NCBI RefSeq assembly: GCF_031886125.1
Contig: NZ_CP119391.1
Coordinates: 1,054,001 to 1,118,000, forward strand
Length of the DNA: 64,000 bases
Source: Halomonas piscis
GTDB lineage: Bacteria > Pseudomonadota > Gammaproteobacteria > Pseudomonadales > Halomonadaceae
Direction of reading: 5' to 3'
The notes beneath the pieces are model-generated. The model had not been told where the DNA came from, did no database searches, and worked only from the letters and a program-made list of their open reading frames with translations. Both the position numbers and the translations under genes were made by a program. Positions 25,973-35,050 of the stretch are shown here, piece after piece (within the stretch, counting starts at the first letter, position 1; every line of letters starts with the position of its first letter).

Positions 25973-26827
25973 GGCCTGTTGACGTTTCACATTGGTAGCC
26001 ATAAAAAGCCGCATGCCAAGGCCACCATGCTTTCGTAATTTCGTTTGAGCTTATCGTAGCGCGTCGCAATGGCGCGATACGGTTTCAATCGAGCAAAGGC
26101 ATTCTCAACCAGATGCCGGTAGCGATATAACCCTCTGTCCAGATTGGCATTTCCTTTTTTCGAGTTACGCCTGCGTGGAATGACGGCAGCCATTCCTTTG
26201 GCTTCGACCTGCTCACGGATACGTTCACTGTCATAGCCTTTGTCAGCCACCAGCGCGTCACCTGCCGGCAAACCGTCAATCAATGCCTGGGCTTCCGTGC
26301 TGTCGTGCACTTCACCCCCGGTTATTCTGAAGGCGATCGGCAACCCATAAGCATCCACGGCCAAGTGGATCTTGCTGGTATTGCCTGCACGACTTTTGCC
26401 AATGGCTTCTGCATCTTCCGTGGCAGCCCCAGTGCTATCTTGGTGAGCCTTGACGTAGGAACCATCAATAAATAGCCACTCGACATCAGGATCTTCCACC
26501 AGAGAGATGAAAATCCTCATCAGCTTTCCACTCGCTGACCAGGCGTTGAAGCGCTTGTAGACCGTGTTCCAGGGGCCAAACGCCTCCGGTAGGTCCCGCC
26601 ACGGGCAGCCGGTTCGCATCCGATAAAGGATGCCTTCCACCGTGGTACGCAGATCGGTCTTGTCATAAATACCTTGTTGAAGCAGGATAGATTTCAGCTT
26701 CGGCCAGTGTTCATCCGTGAGCATTTGTCGGGGCATGGCAGGCTTGCAGTTTGTTGGCTTAGGAACCTTTATTCTGTGAGCTTGCCCCTATCCTGCCAAT
26801 ACCCCTGCCATGAAACGTCAACAGACC
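25973..26827 (-). mobile_element. IS5-family insertion sequence of a second kind (855 bp)
   Basis: Terminal repeats GGCCTGTTGACGTTTCA and GGTCTGTTGACGTTTCA differ at one base, and CTAG lies on both sides. Sequence and ends differ from the two copies at 20-23 kb. It ends 63 bases before the aspA start, so it may have displaced or supplied promoter elements. Confidence 0.92.
25987..26736 (-). CDS. IS5-family transposase (single frame)
   Basis: A 249-residue DDE transposase: LTDEHWPKLKSILLQQGIY at the start, GCPWRDLPEAFGPWNTVYKR, first Asp in LFIDGSYVKAHQDS, second in LVADKGYDSERI and Glu in RHLVENAFARLKPYR. Unlike the neighbouring IS type it is one uninterrupted frame. It is intact and probably active. 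Confidence 0.92.
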   Translation of the reverse strand: MPRQMLTDEHWPKLKSILLQQGIYDKTDLRTTVEGILYRMRTGCPWRDLPEAFGPWNTVYKRFNAWSASGKLMRIFISLVEDPDVEWLFIDGSYVKAHQDSTGAATEDAEAIGKSRAGNTSKIHLAVDAYGLPIAFRITGGEVHDSTEAQALIDGLPAGDALVADKGYDSERIREQVEAKGMAAVIPRRRNSKKGNANLDRGLYRYRHLVENAFARLKPYRAIATRYDKLKRNYESMVALACGFLWLPM

Positions 26828-26890
26828 CTAGGGTTTCTGCCTTGCTTTTTCACCTGTCAACCTAACGGTAAACAATAATAGCCCTTGCTT

Positions 26891-28323
<1,433 letters not shown>

Positions 28324-28327
<4 letters not shown>

Positions 28328-28797
28328 CGTGTGGCGTGGCGGGCTTCGTGGGCAAGCAGCCACTTCTTGCGCGCAAGCCCGCCGGAATAGCCGGTGAGCC
28401 GGCCGTCGGCGCCCACCACCCGGTGGCAGGGCACCACAATAGCCAGCGGATTTTTGCCGTTGGCCATACCCACCGCTCGAGACGCGGTGGGCTTGTCAAG
28501 CGCAGCGGCAATCTCGCCGTAATTTCGCGTTTCGCCGTAGGGAATCTCCCTGAGCGCCTGCCATACTGCCTGCTGAAACGCCGTGCCTTCCGCGGCCAGC
28601 GGCAGATCGAACGCCGTGCGCGTGCCGGCAAAGTATTGTGCCAGCTGTTCCTTGCAGCGCTCGAGAATCGGGTGTTCGCGCCTGGTGCCCAAAAGCCCCC
28701 GAGAAAAATCCACCGCGGTCAGTCCGTCCTCGCTTGCGGTCAGCGTCAGCCATCCCAGTGGCGAGTCCGCCGGCGGTTCGAAATAGTCCAGATACAT
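28324..28797 (-). CDS. ogt: Methylated-DNA-protein-cysteine methyltransferase
   Basis: A suicide DNA repair protein (157 residues) that moves methyl groups from O6-methylguanine to its own cysteine. The active-site PCHRVVGADG block is at about residue 124, with the helix-turn-helix segment FQQAVWQALREIPYGETRNY before it and the SGGLARKKWLLAHE end. Length fits Ogt/MGMT without the Ada domain. A second MGMT-fold protein at 59900 lacks the cysteine. Confidence 0.92.
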
Positions 28798-28931
28798 GCC
28801 CCGGCTCTCCCGGCTTTAGTCAAAACGTAACTTTGGTATCGTGATAGCTGAGCTGCCCCTGGGGCAGCCATCCATCGCGGATGGCTGTCAGTATAGCGGC
28901 TGCCATCCTCGTCCTGCCAAAGGAGTTTGCC

Positions 28932-30116
28932 ATGCATCGTTCCGCCATGCCCAACGCTCTGCCCGAGACCATGGCCGCGATGTCCCTGACCGGACACGGC
29001 GGCGTGGAAAAGCTGGTTTACCGTCAAGACGTGCCGGTGCCGTCTCCGGGGCCAGGCGAAGTGCTGGTTCAGGTGACCGCAACGGCCAAGAACAACACCG
29101 ATCGCAAGGCTCGGGAAGGGCTTTATCCCACCGAGGACAAGGCTGACGTAACCTCCTTTGCCATGGGCGGCGAGGCCACGCTGACCTTTCCGCGTATCCA
29201 GGGGGCAGACGTGGTGGGACGCGTTGCCGCCGTGGGCGAAGGCGTGGAGGATTCGCGCATCGGCGAGCGCGGCCTTTTGGACTTCAACCTCTATCCGAAC
29301 GCGTGCCGCCATCTGAACCTGACCCCGGACTACTACGGCCACGGCGCCGACGGCGGCTTTGCCGAATACGTGGCCGTGCCCGCCGACCAGTTTCACGCCG
29401 TGAACAACCCCGAGCTTGCCGACGCCGAGCTTGCCGCCTTGGGAATGTGCTCCTACCAGACCGCCTACCACATGCTCACCGCCTCCGAGGTGAGCGCCGG
29501 CGAGCGCGTGCTGGTCACCGGCGCCAGCGGCGGGGTGGGCACCGCGCTGATTCAGCTGTGCCGCATTATCGGCGCCGTACCCTACGCCGTGAGCACGCCC
29601 GCCAAGGCCGACGACCTTCAGGCGCTGGGGGCCGAGGCGGTGATCGACCGTCACGACCTGCCAACTTTCGTCGAGCGGGTGCTTGAAGTCACCGACGGCG
29701 CGCCCGTTGATGCGGTGATGGATCTGGTCGGCGGCGAGATGACCACGCTGTTCATCGACACCATGATCCAGAACATGGCGCGCCGAGAGACCTATCCGCG
29801 GCTCTCCATTGCCGGGGCCAGCGGCGGCAACGTCAGCGAAATCCTGTGGACGCGGATTTATCTCTACCAGGTGCGCATCAGCGGCGTCTCCCACGGCACC
29901 CGCGCTGAGGCCGAGCAGCTAATCGGCTGGATTCGTGAGGGGCAGCTCAAGCCCGTTCTCCACGGCGCGTTTCGGCTCTCGGCGCTTCACGAGGCCGAGC
30001 ATTACTTTGTCAATCGCGGCAGCGGCTTTCTGGGCAAGATCGTCATCGTGCCCGACAGCCAGTGGGAAACTCACGGCGCGCCGTTTGCCCTGGATCACAA
30101 GGAAAGCGGTTCATGA
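28932..30116 (+). CDS. Zinc-independent alcohol dehydrogenase / quinone reductase-like MDR protein
   Basis: An MDR-superfamily oxidoreductase of 394 residues with a GroES-like N-terminal domain (PSPGPGEVLVQVTATAKNNT near residue 40) and a Rossmann fold with VTGASGGVGTALIQLCR near residue 196. I see no set of zinc ligands typical of true alcohol dehydrogenases, which favours a quinone- or enone-reductase type. AGGAG precedes the ATG at 28932. Its stop overlaps the next start as ATGA, so it is coupled to the proline-racemase-family gene and probably works in the same pathway. Substrate unknown. Confidence 0.75.
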   Translation: MHRSAMPNALPETMAAMSLTGHGGVEKLVYRQDVPVPSPGPGEVLVQVTATAKNNTDRKAREGLYPTEDKADVTSFAMGGEATLTFPRIQGADVVGRVAAVGEGVEDSRIGERGLLDFNLYPNACRHLNLTPDYYGHGADGGFAEYVAVPADQFHAVNNPELADAELAALGMCSYQTAYHMLTASEVSAGERVLVTGASGGVGTALIQLCRIIGAVPYAVSTPAKADDLQALGAEAVIDRHDLPTFVERVLEVTDGAPVDAVMDLVGGEMTTLFIDTMIQNMARRETYPRLSIAGASGGNVSEILWTRIYLYQVRISGVSHGTRAEAEQLIGWIREGQLKPVLHGAFRLSALHEAEHYFVNRGSGFLGKIVIVPDSQWETHGAPFALDHKESGS

Positions 30117-31171
30117 ATCGTCCCCATCAGTTTCAGCTAATGGATACCCATGCCGGCGGCGACGTCAGCCGTATCGTCACCGGGGGCATCGATCTTCTGC
30201 CCGGAAGCAGCGTGCGCGAACAGATGGAATACCTGCGCGACAGCGCCGACGGCCTGCGCGAGCTTTTGCTCTTTGAGCCCTACGGCATTCCGGAAATGTC
30301 GGTGGATCTGCTGGTGCCGGCCACGGACCCGGCCGCCGCCGCGGGCTACATCATCATGGAGGTCATGGGCTACCCGATCTATTCCGGTTCCAACACCCTG
30401 TGCGCTGCCACGGCGGTATTGGAAGCCGGCATTGTGCCCAAAAAGGAGGGGCTCTCGCGGTTCAAGCTGGAAGCGCCGGCAGGCCTGGTGCAGATCGAAG
30501 CCCGGGTGCACAACGATATAGTCGAATCGGTGACCTGTGAGGGCCTGCCAAGCTATATCGACACCTACCGGGCCACCGTCAACGTGCCGGATCTAGGGGC
30601 GGTGGTCTATACGGTAGCTTACAGCGGCGGGTTTTATGCGCTCATCGACGCCCGGGACCTTGGCTTCAACCTGGTGCGCGACGAAGAGCGAGCGCTGGCC
30701 GACTGCGCCTATAAAATTGTCGAGGCGATTCAGGCCGAGCGCGGCTTTTCCCACTACACTCTGGGCGACGTGGGGCCGCTGCCGTTTCTTCACTTCATGG
30801 GGCCCGAAGAGCACGTAGGAGAAGGCTACTACCGCTCACGCTCGGCCACCTATGTGCACCCGGGGGTGATCTGCCGCAGCACCACCGGCACCGGCACGTC
30901 CGCCCGGCTGGCGCTGATGCACTACGAAGGCCGACTTCAGGCCGGCGACCGGCTGGAAACCATTTCCCTGCGCGAAACCGGCTTTATCGGTACCGTTACC
31001 GGCATCCGTCAGGAAGACCAACTTCAGGTGGTGGATAACACCATCACCGGGCGCAGCTATGTGCTGGCCCACTCCGACGTAGTGATCAACTGCGACGACC
31101 CGCTGGTGGGGTGCGACGGGCTGCATCATATTCTCAGCGACCGCGACACTTCATTGCCGGATAACGCCTGA
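30113..31171 (+). CDS. Proline racemase family protein with Ser/Thr in place of the catalytic cysteines
   Basis: A 352-residue member of the proline racemase / hydroxyproline epimerase / trans-3-hydroxyproline dehydratase family. Opening MDTHAGGDVSRIVTGG, EPYGIPEMSVDLLVPATDP and the RSTTGTGTSARLALMHYEGR block near residue 257 fix the family. In racemases both catalytic residues are Cys, and in the dehydratase the second is Thr. Here the first falls in YSGSNTLC as Ser and the second in RSTTGTG as Thr. This pair does not match the standard racemase or the human-type dehydratase, so activity cannot be named. It is coupled to the oxidoreductase upstream. Confidence 0.8.
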   Translation: MNRPHQFQLMDTHAGGDVSRIVTGGIDLLPGSSVREQMEYLRDSADGLRELLLFEPYGIPEMSVDLLVPATDPAAAAGYIIMEVMGYPIYSGSNTLCAATAVLEAGIVPKKEGLSRFKLEAPAGLVQIEARVHNDIVESVTCEGLPSYIDTYRATVNVPDLGAVVYTVAYSGGFYALIDARDLGFNLVRDEERALADCAYKIVEAIQAERGFSHYTLGDVGPLPFLHFMGPEEHVGEGYYRSRSATYVHPGVICRSTTGTGTSARLALMHYEGRLQAGDRLETISLRETGFIGTVTGIRQEDQLQVVDNTITGRSYVLAHSDVVINCDDPLVGCDGLHHILSDRDTSLPDNA

Positions 31172-31205
31172 CGCCAAGACCGGCGCCTGTTTTCATGGCT
31201 TGGAG

Positions 31206-31619
31206 CTATAGCTTGACCCTGCCGCGAAGCGCCTTGGTCTGGCCGCGGCGGGTCTTGTTGTCCAGCCGCCTGCGCCTGGCGCTGCGGCTGGGGCGCGTGG
31301 GGCGGCGCTTTTTCTGCTCCACCGCTGCGCTTTTGATCAGCGCTTTCAGCCGCGCCAGGGCGTCTTCCCTGTTCCGCTCCAGGGTGCGGTGTTTTTGTGC
31401 CTTGATCACGATCACGCCGTCTCGGGTGATGCGCTGGTCGGCGAGCGTCAAAAGCCGCTCCTTGTAAAAGGTCGGCAGCGTCGAGCGGTGAATATCAAAG
31501 CGCAGGTGTACCGCCGAGGCTACCTTGTTGACGTTCTGCCCGCCGGGGCCCTGGGCGCGCACCTGCTCGATGTGGATTTCTCGGTCGGCCAGCGTCACGT
31601 TGTTGGATATTCGTAGCAT
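31206..31619 (-). CDS. arfB: Alternative ribosome-rescue factor / peptidyl-tRNA hydrolase ArfB
   Basis: A release-factor-like protein of 137 residues that frees ribosomes stalled on truncated mRNA. It keeps the GGQ motif in AQGPGGQNVNKVASAVHLR near residue 26 and has a long basic tail (KKRRPTRPSRSARRRRLDNK) that enters the empty mRNA channel, as known for ArfB/YaeJ. The ATG at 31619 has GGGAGGT just before it, so the longer upstream frames are rejected. It converges with the proline-racemase-family gene. Confidence 0.92.
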   Translation of the reverse strand: MLRISNNVTLADREIHIEQVRAQGPGGQNVNKVASAVHLRFDIHRSTLPTFYKERLLTLADQRITRDGVIVIKAQKHRTLERNREDALARLKALIKSAAVEQKKRRPTRPSRSARRRRLDNKTRRGQTKALRGRVKL

Positions 31620-31766
31620 GCCACCTCCCATCAGATTGCCGGGCGACCATACGATAGCTGTTTGCCAGGCGCCTGTCCGGTTGACACCCGTGCCGTTCAG
31701 CCTCACCTTTGATCAGTGGCAGCGGCTGATGCGGGCCGTGTGCCGGACCATGCCACAGGAGGCAAC

Positions 31767-32396
31767 ATGACGACACTGGTAATTGGGGCCAACGGCCAGA
31801 TCGGCAAGCAGTTTTGCGAACATGCCCACGAGGCAGGCGAGCCGATCAGAGCAATGATTCGTCACGAAGACCAGGCCGACTGGTTCGCCGGACGCGGTAT
31901 CGAGACGGTCGTGGCTGACCTGGAAGATGACTTTGCCCACGCCCTTGACGGCTGCGACCAGGTGGTATTCACCGCCGGCTCCGGCCCCGATACGGGGCCG
32001 GACAAGACGCTGCTGATTGATCTTTACGGGGCTATTCGCGCGGTGGATATTGCCGCGGAAAAGGGTCTTGAGCGCTTTCTCATGGTCAGCGCCATGCGCG
32101 CCGAAGACCCCATGACCGCGCCGGAAAAGCTGCGTCCCTACATGGCCGCCAAGTTTGCTGCCGATTCTCATCTGCGCCGGAGTGCGCTGCCTTACGTCAT
32201 CCTCAAGCCCGGCCGGCTCACCGACGAGGCGGCCACCGAACGCTTTGCCGAAGGCGTCGACGAAGCCGGCGACAACCGGATTTCCCGGGCCAACGTGGCG
32301 CTGGCGCTGGTTCATGCGGTGCAGGACAAGGCGCTGCAAAACGCCGAATTCACCCTGCTCGACGGCGAGCGCGGTATCGCCGACGTCATGGTGTGA
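31767..32396 (+). CDS. NAD(P)-binding SDR-like protein (YwnB/YhfK type)
   Basis: An atypical short-chain dehydrogenase-fold protein of 209 residues. It opens with the nucleotide motif TLVIGANGQIGKQFCEHA and has a conserved MVSAMRAEDP segment near residue 108 and LKPGRLTDEAAT near residue 148. It lacks the usual YxxxK in a clear form, as do NmrA-like sensors. AGGAGG precedes the ATG at 31767. The role is not known; family members are oxidoreductases or redox sensors. It is divergent from arfB and convergent with the DUF1499 gene. Confidence 0.8.
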   Translation: MTTLVIGANGQIGKQFCEHAHEAGEPIRAMIRHEDQADWFAGRGIETVVADLEDDFAHALDGCDQVVFTAGSGPDTGPDKTLLIDLYGAIRAVDIAAEKGLERFLMVSAMRAEDPMTAPEKLRPYMAAKFAADSHLRRSALPYVILKPGRLTDEAATERFAEGVDEAGDNRISRANVALALVHAVQDKALQNAEFTLLDGERGIADVMV

Positions 32397-32407
32397 TCAG
32401 CGCCTGA

Positions 32408-33181
32408 TCAGCCCTTCCCCAGCCGCGCCTCGAGCGACTCGAGAAAGTCGTGCACGCGCGCGGCGTTGGTGCCCACGTCGCTTTTGCCCAGCCGCGAGGC
32501 CGAACGCATGTCCACCCGGGTGGCGTCGTCTTCTTCGCTCAGCCGCACCACGACGTCATCCTTGAAGCCGAACCAGCGCGTGGTGGCCGTGGCCTCGATG
32601 CGCCGGGCGCCGACGTCGGCGATCTGCCAGCCGGCGTCCTGCATTTCCGCCTGGGCCGCGGCGAGCACCGTCTTGAGCGGCGCGTCGAGCTCAAGCGGCT
32701 GAACCTCGGGATAGGCGGCGCGCTGCTGCTCGGCGGTGCTCTCGCCGGGATAGTCCACCTCGTTGGGCGCTTCTTTCCGGGCCTCGGCGACCGCCTCGAA
32801 GGCCGGCGGGTTATCCATGTCGGTGGTAATGTCGTGAATTGCCGGCACCGCCTGGGCGCGCTGCCAGTGCTGCCAGGGCACGTACAAAAGAGCGACGGCG
32901 GCGGCCATGACCAGCACCGCGGTAAAGCCCGAGCCGAAGCGGCGCTTGAGCGCAGCGGTAATCAGCGTCACAAGTCCCAGCGCGGCGGCGGCCACGGCGG
33001 CGTAGGTGGCGTAGCGCAAAAGGCTGAAGGCGTTGCCCAGTGCCAGCACTTCCATGCGGTAGGCAGGCCCTGCCGCGGCGATCAGCACCGCTGATGCCAG
33101 CAGCAGAATCACGCTCAGCCAGGCCAGCCGACGCGGCCAGCGGCTTTTGGCAGGGCGATCAATAATCGGTTGGTGGGCCAT
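32408..33181 (-). CDS. DUF1499 membrane protein
   Basis: A 257-residue protein. Three hydrophobic helices occupy residues about 16-105. A cytoplasmic or periplasmic DUF1499 domain follows from about 130, with DITTDMDNPPAFEAV at its start and RRIEATATTRWFGFKDDVVVRL plus RVDMRSASRLGKSDVGTNAARV near the end, which are the family's conserved blocks. Function is unknown. The gene stands alone. Confidence 0.8.
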   Translation of the reverse strand: MAHQPIIDRPAKSRWPRRLAWLSVILLLASAVLIAAAGPAYRMEVLALGNAFSLLRYATYAAVAAAALGLVTLITAALKRRFGSGFTAVLVMAAAVALLYVPWQHWQRAQAVPAIHDITTDMDNPPAFEAVAEARKEAPNEVDYPGESTAEQQRAAYPEVQPLELDAPLKTVLAAAQAEMQDAGWQIADVGARRIEATATTRWFGFKDDVVVRLSEEDDATRVDMRSASRLGKSDVGTNAARVHDFLESLEARLGKG

Positions 33182-33298
33182 GGTGACTCCCGGTTATTGG
33201 ATAAACGCTTGTATCGTGCAGATGGTAGCTGTGCATAGCTTGGCATCTGACTGCCGTAATTGCACGCCCGAGCGGGCTATGTGGCTGGTATGGCATCA

Positions 33299-34276
33299 CT
33301 ATTCGCTAACACTCGCCGCCTGGATGCGGCCCTCGTAGCGCCGGGCGAGAAAGGCGCCGACCAGAATCTGGATCTGGTTGTAGCACATGATCGGCAGCAC
33401 GATCATGCCGAATCCCGGGTTGCCGGCGAACAGCACCTTGGCCATGGGAAGCCCCGAGGCCAGGCTTTTCTTCGAGCCGCAGAACACCACCGCGGCCTCG
33501 TCGGCCAGGGTGAAGCCAAAGCGCCGGGAGGCCACCTGGGCGATGACGATCACTACCGCCAGCAGCAGGCCGCACAGGAGGATAGCGGCAAGGATCGCCA
33601 GCAGCGGCAGTTTCTGCCACAGCCCGTCGGCCACGGACTGGGAAAAAGCGGTATAGACGATGAGCAGGATCACGCCCTGGTCGTAGCGTCCGGTCAGCGA
33701 CCGATGGCGGTTGAGAAATCCGCCGATCAGCGGGCGCACGGCCTGGCCGGCGGCGAAGGGCAGCAGCAGCTGCAAAAAGATGTCGCGCAGCGCCTCGCCC
33801 ACCGCAAAGCTTCCCCCGGACGAGCTCACCAGCAGGATCAGCAGGAAAGGTGTGAGCATCATGCCGAAGACGTTGGACGCCGCGGCGCTGCAGATCGCCG
33901 CGGGGACGTTGCCCCTGGCCATGGCGGTAAAGGCAATGGACGACGAGACCGCCGAGGGCAGCACGCCCAGGTACAGAAAGCCTACCGCCAGGTCGTCGGG
34001 GATCAGTTCCGGGGCCAGCAGCGTGGTCGGCACCACCAGCAGCGGAAAGACGATAAAGGTAAGCGTGGCAATCACCAGGTGCAGCCGCCAGTGCATGGCG
34101 CCGTCGAGGACTTCGTTCCGGGACAGCGCCGCGCCGTGGAGGAAGAACAGCATGGCCACGGCAAACACCCCGGCGTGGTCGAGCCAGCCGTCCAGCGGCG
34201 GCCGGGCGGGGAAAAACGAGGCGACGGCGATGGTAGCCAGCAATATCAGCGTAAAGGGATCAAGACGGGCGCGCAT
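33299..34276 (-). CDS. Bile acid:sodium symporter family transporter (YocS/ASBT-like)
   Basis: An inner-membrane transporter of 325 residues with about ten helices, of the SLC10/BASS type. LPSAVSSSIAFTAMARGNVPA near residue 113 and FCGSKKSLASGLPMAKVLFA near residue 262 are the two crossed-helix motifs that bind sodium. The start at 34276 (MRARLDPF) removes a long unlikely N-terminal extension. The gene is 38 bases behind the GntR regulator, which probably controls it. The substrate is likely an organic acid anion; bile acid itself is not implied. Confidence 0.85.
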   Translation of the reverse strand: MRARLDPFTLILLATIAVASFFPARPPLDGWLDHAGVFAVAMLFFLHGAALSRNEVLDGAMHWRLHLVIATLTFIVFPLLVVPTTLLAPELIPDDLAVGFLYLGVLPSAVSSSIAFTAMARGNVPAAICSAAASNVFGMMLTPFLLILLVSSSGGSFAVGEALRDIFLQLLLPFAAGQAVRPLIGGFLNRHRSLTGRYDQGVILLIVYTAFSQSVADGLWQKLPLLAILAAILLCGLLLAVVIVIAQVASRRFGFTLADEAAVVFCGSKKSLASGLPMAKVLFAGNPGFGMIVLPIMCYNQIQILVGAFLARRYEGRIQAASVSE

Positions 34277-34314
34277 GGGGGCTCCTTGTGTCGGGCTTTG
34301 CCACCCTGGGTTGC

Positions 34315-34992
34315 TCAGGAAGTGTCGCTCAGGGCGCTGAGGCTGGGTGCCAGCATGGTTCGGGCAATGTGCTCGGCAGCGTCGGCGCGGCCGGCTTCGA
34401 TGGCCTCGAGCAGCGCCACGTGCTCGGCGTGGCTGGGCTCGGGCAGATGGCGGTTGCGCTCGGTCTGCTCGATGGTGTGCCCGACAGAGCAGGCGAAGTA
34501 TTCGTAGAGCGTGGCCAGGGCGGCGTTGTGCGTGGCCCGGACCACGGCCAGGTGAAAGCGCTGGTCGTGTGTGATGCGCGCGTCGATATGCCTGCCGGCG
34601 GCTTCGCGGGCGTTGAGGGCCTCGCGCATAACGGCGAGATCCTCGTCGCTGCGGCGCAGAGCGGCCAGCCGGGCGGCCTCGGCTTCCAGCGTCTGGCGGA
34701 CTTCCAGCTGGTCGCGTAGCCGGGCGCGCTCGACCTCGCGCAGGGTATCGCCGGCGCCGCGCAGGGCCCGTACAAAGGTGCCCGCGCCCTGGCGGGTTTC
34801 CAGCACGCCGGTATGGCACAGTACCCGCACCGCCTCGCGGACGGTGTTGCGGCTGACGCCAAAATCCTCGGCCAGGGCGGCCTCAACCGGCAGGCGTTCG
34901 CCCACCGCCCAGCGGCCCTGCTGGAGCGCCGACTTGAGGTGGGCAATGACGTCATCCACCAGCGAAGGCCGGTGGCGGCGAGATTGAGCCAT
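34315..34992 (-). CDS. GntR family (FCD/FadR subfamily) regulator
   Basis: A 225-residue regulator. The winged helix has LPVEAALAEDFGVSRNTVRE near residue 38 and LETRQGAGTFV in the wing. An all-helical FCD ligand domain covers residues about 85-215 with metal-binding Asp and His residues (DARITHDQRFHLAVVRATHN). It lies upstream of and in line with the symporter gene, so I infer that it controls uptake of the symporter's substrate. A palindrome just upstream at 35013-35028 may be its operator. Confidence 0.88.
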   Translation of the reverse strand: MAQSRRHRPSLVDDVIAHLKSALQQGRWAVGERLPVEAALAEDFGVSRNTVREAVRVLCHTGVLETRQGAGTFVRALRGAGDTLREVERARLRDQLEVRQTLEAEAARLAALRRSDEDLAVMREALNAREAAGRHIDARITHDQRFHLAVVRATHNAALATLYEYFACSVGHTIEQTERNRHLPEPSHAEHVALLEAIEAGRADAAEHIARTMLAPSLSALSDTS

Positions 34993-35012
34993 GATGAGTA
35001 CCTTGATTCATG

Positions 35013-35028
35013 GGATGATTGGTCATCC
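35013..35028. promoter_or_regulatory. Palindrome upstream of the GntR gene, possible operator
   Basis: GGATGA and TCATCC are perfect arms around TTGG, 21 bases before the gntR start, where an autoregulatory site would lie. It does not exactly match a FadR-subfamily consensus that I know. Confidence 0.45.
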
Positions 35029-35050
35029 TATGATTTTTTGCCGGCGAAGG

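Noticed and set aside
28841..28931. Upstream start of the MDR oxidoreductase at 28881
   Set aside because: AGGAG is placed for the ATG at 28932, and the extra residues look like noncoding DNA.
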